The translations under genes were made by a program, and so were the position numbers. 64,000 nucleotides of DNA from Actinotalea lenta (GTDB lineage Bacteria > Actinomycetota > Actinomycetes > Actinomycetales > Cellulomonadaceae), in assembly GCF_030586465.1 (NCBI RefSeq), contig NZ_JAUQYP010000001.1, positions 1,033,400 to 1,097,399 of the forward strand. Reading direction: 5' to 3'. Positions within the stretch are counted from its first letter, which is position 1. Every line of letters starts with the position of its first letter. The notes beneath the pieces are model-generated. The model saw nothing but the letters and a program-made list of their open reading frames with translations, did no database searches and was not told the DNA's origin. Shown here one piece after another: positions 55,228-63,122 of this stretch.

Positions 55228-55665
55228 ATGCCCACGCGTACCGCACGCACCGCCTGGAACGGCTCGCTCGACTCCGGGTCCGGCCAGGTGGAGCTCACGA
55301 GCTCGGGCCGGGGCACGTTCGACGTGTCGTTCCCCAAGCGTGCCGCCGAGGACGCCGACGGCACCACGAGCCCGGAGGAGCTCATCGCTGCCGCGCACAC
55401 CTCGTGCTATGCGATGCAGCTCTCGGCGCTGATCGGCGAGGCGGGTGGGACGCCGCACAGCCTCGAGGTGAGCGCCGACGTGACGCTGGGCCCGGACCCG
55501 GACGGCGGGTTCCGCCTCACCGGGATCGCACTGTCGGTGCGCGGCGAGGTCGAAGGCCTGGACGAGGCGGCCTTCCTGGCCGCCGCGCAGGGTGCCAAGG
55601 AGACCTGCCCGGTGAGCAAGGCGTTGACGGGCGTCGCGATCACGCTGGACGCCGCCGTCGCCTGA
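55228..55665 (+). CDS. OsmC-family peroxiredoxin
   Basis: 145 residues. OsmC proteins reduce organic hydroperoxides using two conserved Cys: Cys about 60 in AAAHTSCYAMQLSAL and Cys about 127 in ETCPVSKALTGV. Both are present, as are SPEELIAAAH and the central GGTPHSLEVSADVTL helix. The YhfA/OsmC subgroup is likely rather than Ohr because of the start TRTARTAWNGSL. GAGGAGG lies 4-10 nt before the ATG and TAGCGT about 30 nt further up. Stress function expected; regulation not visible. Confidence 0.92.
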   Translation: MPTRTARTAWNGSLDSGSGQVELTSSGRGTFDVSFPKRAAEDADGTTSPEELIAAAHTSCYAMQLSALIGEAGGTPHSLEVSADVTLGPDPDGGFRLTGIALSVRGEVEGLDEAAFLAAAQGAKETCPVSKALTGVAITLDAAVA

Positions 55666-55740
55666 TCGGCCGCCCTGGCCCGGCGTCCTGAGGACGGACG
55701 TCCGGGCGCTGTCGCGCAGGCCTCGTGGCAGGATTCGACC

Positions 55741-58605
55741 GTGCCGACGCCCGACCCAGCCGCCCTGGACGCGCCGACGGTCCCGGAGCCGGAGCTCCTG
55801 GACCTGCTGCGTCGCGAGGTCCGGGGCGAGGTCGACACGTCAACGCTGCGCCGGGCGCTGTACTCCTCGGACGCGTCGAACTACCGGGTCGTGCCCCAGG
55901 TGGTCGTCGTGCCGCGGGACGTGGACGACCTGCTGGCGGTGCACGAGGTCGCCCGCGCGACGCGCACGCCGCTGACCGTGCGCGGGGGCGGGACGTCGGT
56001 GGCCGGCAACGCGGTCGGACCCGGCATCGTGGTGGACACCTCCGTGCACCTGCGGGCCGTGACGGTCGACGCCGAGTCGCGCACCGCGACGGTGGAGCCC
56101 GGTGTGGTGATGAGCGACCTGCAGGCCGCTGCCGCGCCGCACGGCCTGCGGTTCGGACCGGACCCCTCGACGCAGAACCGAGCGACGCTCGGCGGGATGA
56201 TCGGGAACAACGCGTGCGGTCCGCACGCGGTCGCCTACGGGCGTACGGCGGACAACGTCGTGAGCCTGGACGTGGTCGACGGCCGTGGCCGGCGGTTCAC
56301 GGCGGGTGCCGGCGTCGGCGCGCTCGACCCGGTCCTCGGGCTCGCCGGGCTGGTGGACTCCCATCTCGGGCTGATCCGCACCGAGCTCGGCAGGTTCGGG
56401 CGGCAGGTCTCGGGCTACTCCCTCGAGCACCTGCTGCCGGAGCACGGCACCCACCTGGGGCGGATGCTGGTGGGCACCGAGGGCACGCTGGTCACGGTCC
56501 TGGGGGCGACGGTCGACCTGGTGCCCGTCGCCGACGCCGCGGTGGTGGTCGTGCTCGGCTATCCGGACATGGCCACGGCGGCCGACGCGGTGCCTGCGCT
56601 GCTCGCTCACCAGCCGTTGGCGGTCGAGGGCCTGGACGCCCGCCTGGTCGAGGTGGTCCGGCGGCACCACGGCGCAGTCCCCGAGCTGCCCCAGGGTGCG
56701 GGCTGGCTGATGGTCGAGATGGGCGGCGCAACCCCGGCCGAGGCGCTGGAGCGGGCGCGCGCAGCCGCGGCCGACGCGCGCACGACGGCGGTGCGGGTGC
56801 TGCCGCCGGGCCCGGAGGCGTCCGCGATGTGGCGGATCCGCGCCGACGGCGCGGGCCTGGCGGGGCGCACCGCGTCCGGCGCTCAGGCGTGGCCAGGGTG
56901 GGAGGACGCTGCCGTCCCGCCCGAGCGGCTCGGGGAGTACCTGCGCGACTTCGAGGCCCTGATGGCGCGGCACGGCGTGGACGGTCTGCCGTACGGACAC
57001 TTCGGGGACGGTTGCGTGCACGTGCGGCTGGACCTCCCGCTCACGTCCACCGACGACGTCCCCGGCTTCAGGGCTTTCCTGGAGGAGTCGGCCGAGCTCG
57101 TGGTCGCGCACGGCGGTTCGTTGTCCGGCGAGCACGGCGACGGCCGGGCCCGCAGCGAGCTGCTGACCACGATGTACTCCGAGCAGGCGATCGCCCTGTT
57201 CGCGGCGGTCAAGGACCTGTTCGACCCGGCCGACGTGCTCAACCCCGGGGTGGTGGTCCGGCCCGCGCCGGTGGACGGCGAGCTGCGCCGCCCGCACGCC
57301 GCGCCGCTTCCTCGCCGGTCCGGGTTCGCGTTCGCGCACGACGACGGCGACCTGACCACCGCCGTGCACCGCTGCGTCGGCGTGGGCAAGTGCCGGGCGG
57401 ACACGTCGGCCACGGGGGGCTTCATGTGCCCGTCGTACCTGGCCACCCGCGACGAGAAGGACTCGACCCGTGGCCGTGCGCGGGTGCTGCAGGAGATGGC
57501 GAACGGGGCGCTGGTCACCACCGGCTGGCGCGCGCCCGAGGTCCGCGAGGTGCTGGACCTGTGCCTGAGCTGCAAGGCGTGCTCGGCCGACTGCCCGGCG
57601 GGCGTGGACATGGCGGCGTACAAGGCTGAGGTGCTGCACCGCGCCTACCGCCGGCGGCGCCGGCCGATGAACCACTACGCGCTGGGCTGGCTGCCGCGCT
57701 GGACCAGGCTGGTGGACCGGCTGCGGCTCGCGCCCCTGGCGAACCTCCTGCTGGGCGTGCGACCGCTGGGGCGCGCAGTGCTGCGACTGGGTGGGATGGA
57801 CCAGCGCCGCACGATCCCGCGGTTCGCGACGACGTCGTTCCGGCGCCGCTGGCGTGCCGACCGTGACGCGCAGAGCGGCGGCCGTCCCGTGGTGCTGTGG
57901 GCGGACTCGTTCTCCGACGGCTTCGACCCGGACGTCCCGCAGGCGATGGTCGACGTGCTGCAGGCCGCGGGGTATCGCGTCATCGTGCCGGAGCAGGACG
58001 CGTGCTGCGGCCTGACCTGGATCTCCACGGGCCAGCTCGACGGCGCCCGGCGCCGCCTCAGCCACCTGCTCGAGGTGCTCGGCCCGTTCGCGGTCAACGG
58101 CGTCCCGATCGTGGGCGTGGAGCCGTCCTGCACCGCGGTGCTGCGCTCCGACCTGCTGGAGCTGGTGCCGCAGGACCCGCGCGCCGCCGCGGTGGCGGCG
58201 GCGACCCGGACGCTGTCCGAGCTCCTGACGGCCGACGAGGAGTGGACCGCGCCTCGACTGGACGGGCTGCAGGTGGTCGCACAGCCGCACTGCCACCAGC
58301 ACTCGGTGATGGGCTACGAGGCCGACCTGGCGCTGCTCGCCGCGACCGGCGCCCAGGTCACCACGGTGGCCGGGTGCTGCGGTCTGGCCGGCAACTTCGG
58401 CATGGAGAAGGGCCACTACGAGGTCTCCGTCGCCGTGGCCGAGCACGCCCTGCTGCCCGCGCTGCGGGACGCTCCGGAGGGCGCGGTGCTGCTGGCCGAC
58501 GGGTTCTCCTGCCGCACGCAGGCGGAGCAGCTCGGCGGGGTGCGGGGCGTGCACCTGGCCCAGCTGCTGCGCGGTGCGGGGGCGGTGTCTCAGCCCCAGC
58601 CGTAG
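55741..58605 (+). CDS. FAD-linked oxidase fused to Fe-S oxidoreductase (GlcD-GlpC/YdiJ type)
   Basis: 954 residues combining two enzymes. The N-terminal VAO/FAD-binding 4 domain (to about 240) contains VRGGGTSVAGNAVG and GGMIGNNACGPHAVAYG; the FAD-oxidase C domain (about 260-520) has GHFGDGCVHVRLDLP and SGEHGDGRARSELL. Then 4Fe-4S motifs appear: CVGVGKCR near 544 and CLSCKACSADCPAG near 608, and two CCG-type segments, CCGLTW and CCGLAGNFGMEKGHY, with their partner Cys. This matches YdiJ/D-2-hydroxyacid (D-lactate or D-2-hydroxyglutarate) dehydrogenases linked to the quinone pool. The exact substrate is inferred only. The stop overlaps the convergent hydrolase by 16 bp. Confidence 0.9.
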   Translation: MPTPDPAALDAPTVPEPELLDLLRREVRGEVDTSTLRRALYSSDASNYRVVPQVVVVPRDVDDLLAVHEVARATRTPLTVRGGGTSVAGNAVGPGIVVDTSVHLRAVTVDAESRTATVEPGVVMSDLQAAAAPHGLRFGPDPSTQNRATLGGMIGNNACGPHAVAYGRTADNVVSLDVVDGRGRRFTAGAGVGALDPVLGLAGLVDSHLGLIRTELGRFGRQVSGYSLEHLLPEHGTHLGRMLVGTEGTLVTVLGATVDLVPVADAAVVVVLGYPDMATAADAVPALLAHQPLAVEGLDARLVEVVRRHHGAVPELPQGAGWLMVEMGGATPAEALERARAAAADARTTAVRVLPPGPEASAMWRIRADGAGLAGRTASGAQAWPGWEDAAVPPERLGEYLRDFEALMARHGVDGLPYGHFGDGCVHVRLDLPLTSTDDVPGFRAFLEESAELVVAHGGSLSGEHGDGRARSELLTTMYSEQAIALFAAVKDLFDPADVLNPGVVVRPAPVDGELRRPHAAPLPRRSGFAFAHDDGDLTTAVHRCVGVGKCRADTSATGGFMCPSYLATRDEKDSTRGRARVLQEMANGALVTTGWRAPEVREVLDLCLSCKACSADCPAGVDMAAYKAEVLHRAYRRRRRPMNHYALGWLPRWTRLVDRLRLAPLANLLLGVRPLGRAVLRLGGMDQRRTIPRFATTSFRRRWRADRDAQSGGRPVVLWADSFSDGFDPDVPQAMVDVLQAAGYRVIVPEQDACCGLTWISTGQLDGARRRLSHLLEVLGPFAVNGVPIVGVEPSCTAVLRSDLLELVPQDPRAAAVAAATRTLSELLTADEEWTAPRLDGLQVVAQPHCHQHSVMGYEADLALLAATGAQVTTVAGCCGLAGNFGMEKGHYEVSVAVAEHALLPALRDAPEGAVLLADGFSCRTQAEQLGGVRGVHLAQLLRGAGAVSQPQP

Positions 58606-59570
58606 GTCGCGGTCCAGCGCGTGACCTCGGCGTAGAACCGCTCCCGGGCGGGCGCGGCGGACAAGGTCAGGTCGTGCAGCCCGCCGGGCACGCGGACCAC
58701 GGTGACTAGCCGGCCCAGCATCACCGCGCGGCGGGCGACGACCTCCACGTCGAGCACGGTGTCCGCCGTGCGCATCTCGTCACGCCAGCGCGCGGACAGC
58801 AGGCTCGCCCCAGAGGTCGCCACCAGGATCGGGATCGTCAGTCCGAGTCCGCGGGCCACCTGGGCGTGGCCGAGCAGGATCGCCTGCAGCCAGCCGGGCC
58901 GCACCGGGAACATCGGGTGCGGCCGCCAGGCCTCGTCGTACTCCCACTCGCCCCCGTGCCGCGTGAGCACCGAGCGCGCGTAGTGCCCGGGGTCGATGTT
59001 CGGCATGGGGCTCTTGGGCTGGGTCCTGGCCAGCGTCGCGACGACGGGGGTGGTCAGGCTGCGGGCGAAGGACGCCCCGGCCAGCTCGAGCCACGGCGAG
59101 TTGAGCACGAGCGCGGTCGCGTCGCCGGGGTGCCGCCGTGCCCACAGCGCGCTGATCAGGCCGCCGGTGGAGTGCGCCATCACGAGCACGCGGGCGACCC
59201 CGCCGTGCCGGGCCCGGACGATGCGCAGCGCGGCGTCGATCTCCTCGTCGTACGTGGCCAGGTCATGGACGTAGTTCGGGGTCTGGTGGGGCCGCAGGCT
59301 GCGGCCGTACTTGCGCAGGTCCAGGGCGTAGAACGCGACCTGCTGCCGGTGCCAGTACTCGGCGAGCGGGCGCTGGAAGAAGTAGTCGTTCCATCCGTGC
59401 AGGTACAGGACCACCCGTGCCGGTAGGACGGGCTCGGACGTCTCGGGCTGGTACCGGACCAGGGTCGCGACGACCTCGCCCTCGTCGTCGGGCTCGAGCG
59501 GCAGGGTCATCGCCTCGAACCCGGCGCCCAGCAGGTCGGGCACCCAGCCGCCGCCCGGCGGTGTCTTCAC
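58590..59570 (-). CDS. Serine alpha/beta-hydrolase (lysophospholipase-like)
   Basis: 326 residues, cytoplasmic. Oxyanion segment VVLYLHGWNDYFFQRP, nucleophile Ser near 134 in VLVMAHSTGGLISALW, and a C-terminal His in GGLHDLTLSAAP preceded by an acidic residue. The pattern resembles monoacylglycerol-lipase/serine aminopeptidase S33 proteins. The substrate is unknown. It overlaps the upstream quinone oxidoreductase stop by 4 bp (GTGA), so the two form an operon. Its 3' end overlaps the FAD/Fe-S oxidase gene by 16 bp. Confidence 0.85.
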   Translation of the reverse strand: MKTPPGGGWVPDLLGAGFEAMTLPLEPDDEGEVVATLVRYQPETSEPVLPARVVLYLHGWNDYFFQRPLAEYWHRQQVAFYALDLRKYGRSLRPHQTPNYVHDLATYDEEIDAALRIVRARHGGVARVLVMAHSTGGLISALWARRHPGDATALVLNSPWLELAGASFARSLTTPVVATLARTQPKSPMPNIDPGHYARSVLTRHGGEWEYDEAWRPHPMFPVRPGWLQAILLGHAQVARGLGLTIPILVATSGASLLSARWRDEMRTADTVLDVEVVARRAVMLGRLVTVVRVPGGLHDLTLSAAPARERFYAEVTRWTATYGWG

Positions 59571-60562
59571 GGCCGCACGACGATCTTGCCGAGGTGCTCC
59601 CCGGAGGCAAGGCGCGCGACCGCGGCGCGGGCGTCGGCGAGCCGGTGCGTGGAGTCGACGGTGGGCCGCAGCCCGGACCGCACCAGGAAGCGGAGCAGCG
59701 CCTCGAGGTCGTCCCGGCTGCCCATCGTGGCGCCGAGGACCCGCAGCTCGGTGAAGAACATCCGGGTGAGCTCCGCACCGGGTTGGTCGCCGCTCGTGGC
59801 GCCCGCCACCACGACGGTGCCACCGGGCCGCAGGGAGCGGATGGAGTGCGACCACGTGGCCGCGCCGACGGTCTCGATCACCGCATCGACGCGGACGGGG
59901 CTCCGGGCGCCCGGTTCGAGGGCCGCGACCGCACCGGCGGCCAGGGCGTGGTCCCGCTTGGCCGCGGTCCGGCTGGTGGCGACCACCTCCAGGCCCGCTG
60001 CGGCCCCGAGGGCGATGGCCGCCGACGACACCCCGCCGCCTGCGCCCTGCACCAGGACCCGGTCACCGGGGCGCAGGCCAGCCGTGGTGAACAGCATCCG
60101 GTAGGCCGTCAGCCACGCCGTGGGCAGGCAGGCTGCCTCCGCGAAGCTGAGCTCCGCAGGCTTGGGCACCAGGTTCCAGCTGGGCACGGCCACGTGCTCG
60201 GCCAGGGTCCCCGGGTAGCGCTCGGAGAGCAGCGAGCGGCGTTCGGTCGCGCCGACGCCGTGCCCGGTCGCGCCGATCACCGGGTAGACCACGACGTCGC
60301 TGCCGGCACCCGGTGAGCCGTCGTCCGGGCCGTTCACGACCACTCCGGAAGCATCGGTGCCCAGGACCATGGGTAGCTGGTCGGCGGACAGGCCCACGCC
60401 GCGCAGCGACCACAGGTCGTGGTGGTTCAGGGCGGCGGCGCGCACCTGGACGACCGACCAGTCCGGGCGGTTCCCCGGCGCGGCCGCGTCAGGGACCTCG
60501 GTCACGTCCAGGCCGGAGACGGGGTCGTCGGGACAGATCCTGGCGGCGAGCGCGGCGAGCAT
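59567..60562 (-). CDS. Zinc-type alcohol dehydrogenase-like quinone oxidoreductase (MDR)
   Basis: 331 residues of the MDR superfamily. N-terminal catalytic domain with ALNHHDLWSLRGV and LGTDASGVVV, then the Rossmann domain with VLVQGAGGGVSSAAIALGAA and the AGLEVVATSRTAAKRD strand. Structural-zinc Cys residues are not present, fitting the zinc-free quinone oxidoreductase branch. NADPH is the likely cofactor. TAGATT 6 nt before the ATG marks a leaderless mRNA and the start of the operon with the hydrolase. Confidence 0.9.
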   Translation of the reverse strand: MLAALAARICPDDPVSGLDVTEVPDAAAPGNRPDWSVVQVRAAALNHHDLWSLRGVGLSADQLPMVLGTDASGVVVNGPDDGSPGAGSDVVVYPVIGATGHGVGATERRSLLSERYPGTLAEHVAVPSWNLVPKPAELSFAEAACLPTAWLTAYRMLFTTAGLRPGDRVLVQGAGGGVSSAAIALGAAAGLEVVATSRTAAKRDHALAAGAVAALEPGARSPVRVDAVIETVGAATWSHSIRSLRPGGTVVVAGATSGDQPGAELTRMFFTELRVLGATMGSRDDLEALLRFLVRSGLRPTVDSTHRLADARAAVARLASGEHLGKIVVRP

Positions 60563-60609
60563 GAGATCAATCTAGGTGTGCCGCGTCGGTGGCGCGGTCC
60601 GTCCCGGGC

Positions 60610-61362
60610 TCACTCCCGCACGACCACCGGGATCGCCGCGAGGTCGCCGGGGTCCTCCTCGTGCCCGGTTCCGCCGTGCACCACGATCGCCAGCGTCTCG
60701 CCGGGCGTCGCGCCCGACAGGTCCAGGGTCGCGGTGAACGGCTCGGCCTGCTCGAGGGAGCCGCCCTGGGCGGTCTGGCGGTCGAGCGGCTCGGCGGTGC
60801 CGGGCCGGAACGCCTCGACGATCACGAGGCCTTCGAACCCGCGGCCCGCGCCGGAGACCTCCAGCGGTCCGGCCGCGACCGTGGCGCCCGGCGTCGGGGC
60901 GTCGATCCGCACGTGCTCGTTGACCGCCGCCGTGACGAACCAGCCGTCGCCCGCCCCGAGCATCCGCAGCAGCAGGGTGCTGCGGACGACGGGCGTCGTG
61001 TCCGGGTTGCCGGCGAACAACAGGTCGATCTCCCCCGAGCGCGAGTCGCCGGACCGGAAGTCGCCGAGCCGCGCCGGCACGCCGAGGGTGGTCTCCACGA
61101 ACGAGGCGGCGGCGGTTCCCGGGCTGTTCACCAGGTCGTCGGCCGCGGGCCAGACGGCGGGCTGCTCGAGCGTGCCGAACGGTGTCGGGGTGCTGGGCTC
61201 CGCCGTCGGGGGAGCGGTCGACGTCGACGCGGTGCTGCTCGACGTCGTGGACGGGGGGACCGGGGGAACAGTGCTCGGTCCCGCCCCGTCGTCCGGCCCG
61301 CTGCATGCGGCCAGAAGGATCGCGGCGGCGACAGCGACGCCGCCCCGGCGAAGTGCGGTCAC
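60610..61362 (-). CDS. Lipoprotein with Gmad2 immunoglobulin-like domain
   Basis: 250 residues. Signal peptide TALRRGGVAVAAAILLAACS with lipobox Cys 20, then a Ser/Thr/Pro-rich linker. A GerMN-like segment (about 65-140: FGTLEQPAVWPAADDLVNSP and VVRSTLLLRMLG) is possible, and the C-terminal Gmad2 domain is clear: DAPTPGATVAAGPLEVSGAG and LVIVEAFRPGTAEPL. Gmad2 is found in spore germination and cell-envelope proteins; this organism shows no sporulation genes here, so an envelope-binding role is likelier. GTG start; AATGAT lies 6 nt upstream. Confidence 0.78.
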   Translation of the reverse strand: MTALRRGGVAVAAAILLAACSGPDDGAGPSTVPPVPPSTTSSSTASTSTAPPTAEPSTPTPFGTLEQPAVWPAADDLVNSPGTAAASFVETTLGVPARLGDFRSGDSRSGEIDLLFAGNPDTTPVVRSTLLLRMLGAGDGWFVTAAVNEHVRIDAPTPGATVAAGPLEVSGAGRGFEGLVIVEAFRPGTAEPLDRQTAQGGSLEQAEPFTATLDLSGATPGETLAIVVHGGTGHEEDPGDLAAIPVVVRE

Positions 61363-61369
61363 ACGACCA

Positions 61370-61894
61370 TCATTCGCCCTCGGTGCCTCGCGTGGTGGGC
61401 GTTCCGATCCCCGACTCTCTCGCTCCTGCGGGCGGCTGCGGGTTGCGGCGGATCACCGCGACGGTCAGGGCCATCGCGAAGACGTCCCAGGCGAGGTAGG
61501 GCGCGAGCATGGCGGCCGCGGGCCGGTCCACCCTGGCGGTGCGCCGCAGCAGGTCGATCGTGGAGCCCACCAGCAGCGCCTCGTCCACGAGGGCTGCGCG
61601 CTGGCGCTCGGCGGTGAAGTACCACCAGCTGAAGGCCGCGTTCAGCGTGAGGTTGACGCCCAGCGCGGTGGCGTAGCCCTGCCGCCTCTCCGGCGGCATG
61701 CGGTCCAGAGCCCGCCCTGACGCGACCGCCACGAGCCCGTACAGCGCGGTCCACACCGGTCCGAACGCACTGCTCGGCGGTTGCCAGGACGGCTTGCGCA
61801 GCGAGAGGTACCAGGCCGAGCGTGGCCTCGTCCCGATCCCGCCGAGGACGGCGGTGGCGAGGACTGCTGCGGCGGTGCGGGGCAGGTGGCGCAT
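61370..61894 (-). CDS. TspO/MBR-family membrane protein
   Basis: 174 residues with five transmembrane segments. The family signature is clear: AWYLSLRKPSWQPPSSAFGP followed by VWTALYG near the N-terminus, and the LTLNAAFSWWYF block. TspO proteins bind tetrapyrroles and sterols and influence stress responses. The C-terminal tail beyond TM5 (RRNPQPPAGARES) is longer than usual. The ATG is taken as start; a GTG seven codons upstream is possible. It lies 7 bp from the lipoprotein gene, so the two may be co-transcribed. Confidence 0.88.
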   Translation of the reverse strand: MRHLPRTAAAVLATAVLGGIGTRPRSAWYLSLRKPSWQPPSSAFGPVWTALYGLVAVASGRALDRMPPERRQGYATALGVNLTLNAAFSWWYFTAERQRAALVDEALLVGSTIDLLRRTARVDRPAAAMLAPYLAWDVFAMALTVAVIRRNPQPPAGARESGIGTPTTRGTEGE

Positions 61895-61940
61895 GGTCCG
61901 ATGGTCACGCAGCACGGGGCGGGCCGCGATCCGGGTCGGC

Positions 61941-63122
61941 TCAGACCTCGTCGAGCAGGCCGCGGATGTGTGGCGCCACCTGGTCGGCCTCGATGAGGAA
62001 GCCGTCGTGGCCGTGGTCGGAGCTCACGATCACGGGCTCGGGGGCGCCGGGCAGTGCTGCGGCGATCTCCACGGAGTGCTCAGGCAGGTAGAGCCGGTCG
62101 GAGTCCACCCCGAGCACCAGGGGCCGCGCCGTGACGCGCCCCAGCGCCGCCGTGACACCGCCCCGGCCGCGGCCCACGTCGTGCGACAGGATCGCCTCGG
62201 TCAACGCCACGTAGGAACCAGGATCGAACCTGCGCGCCAGCTTGCCTGCGTGGTGGTCCAGGTAGGACTGCACGGCGAACCGGCCCCCGCCGCCCAGCGG
62301 CTGCTCGCCGTCCTGGGCGCGGCGGCCGAACCGGGTGTCGAGCTCGACGGCGCTGCGGTAGGTGGCGTGCGCGATCTGCCGTGCGACCCCCATGCCGGCG
62401 ACCGGGCCGCGCCCGTCGGCGACGTCGTAGTAGTCCCCGCCGTGCCAGGCCGGGTCGGAGCGGATCGCGGCGAGCTGGGCGTGCGCCCAGGCGATCTGGT
62501 CCCCGGTGGACAGCGCCGCCGTCGCCAACGGTGCCACCGCCCGCACCCGCTCGGGCCGGGAGATCGCCCACTCCAGGGCACGCATGCCGCCCATCGAGCC
62601 GCCGATCACCAGGGCCCACGCGTCGATCCCGAGGGCGTCGGCCACGGCGGCCTCGACCGCGACCTGGTCCCGCACCGTCACGTACGGGAAGCGCGACCCC
62701 CACGGCCGGCCGTCCGGCGCCGCGGAGGACGGGCCGGTGGAGCCCTGGCACCCGCCCAGGACGTTCGTCGCGACGACGAACCAGCGGTCGGTGTCGATCG
62801 CCCGGCCGGGACCGATCGCCCAGTCCCACCACCCGGGGCTCGGATGGCCCGCCTGGGCCGGGCCGGCGACGTGCGAGTCGCCCGTGAGGGCGTGCTCGAC
62901 CAGGACCGCGTTGGAGCGGTCCGCGGCGAGGGTGCCCCAGGTCTCGTAGGCGACCCGCACGGCCGGTAGGTGGCCGCCGGTCTCCAGGTCCACGGGGCCG
63001 ACGTCGACGAACTGCCGGCGGCCGACGGGGTCGCCCTCCCGCCAGAGCCCGGGGTGCGCACGGCCGCCCGGCAGGACCCGCAGGGTGCCGGGTGCCGGGC
63101 TCCGGCGGGAGGACGGGGACAT
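61941..63122 (-). CDS. metX: Homoserine O-acetyltransferase
   Basis: Transfers an acyl group, usually acetyl from acetyl-CoA, to L-homoserine for methionine synthesis. 393 residues. Alpha/beta-hydrolase fold with the nucleophile Ser near 176 in VIGGSMGGMRALEW, the Asp in LVLGVDSDRLYLP and His near 371 in SSDHGHDGFLIE. The oxyanion region LEHALTGDSHVAGPA is standard. Whether acetyl or succinyl is used cannot be settled by eye, but the actinobacterial MetX group uses acetyl-CoA. Its start overlaps the upstream cystathionine-type enzyme by one base (TGATG). Confidence 0.95.
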   Translation of the reverse strand: MSPSSRRSPAPGTLRVLPGGRAHPGLWREGDPVGRRQFVDVGPVDLETGGHLPAVRVAYETWGTLAADRSNAVLVEHALTGDSHVAGPAQAGHPSPGWWDWAIGPGRAIDTDRWFVVATNVLGGCQGSTGPSSAAPDGRPWGSRFPYVTVRDQVAVEAAVADALGIDAWALVIGGSMGGMRALEWAISRPERVRAVAPLATAALSTGDQIAWAHAQLAAIRSDPAWHGGDYYDVADGRGPVAGMGVARQIAHATYRSAVELDTRFGRRAQDGEQPLGGGGRFAVQSYLDHHAGKLARRFDPGSYVALTEAILSHDVGRGRGGVTAALGRVTARPLVLGVDSDRLYLPEHSVEIAAALPGAPEPVIVSSDHGHDGFLIEADQVAPHIRGLLDEV

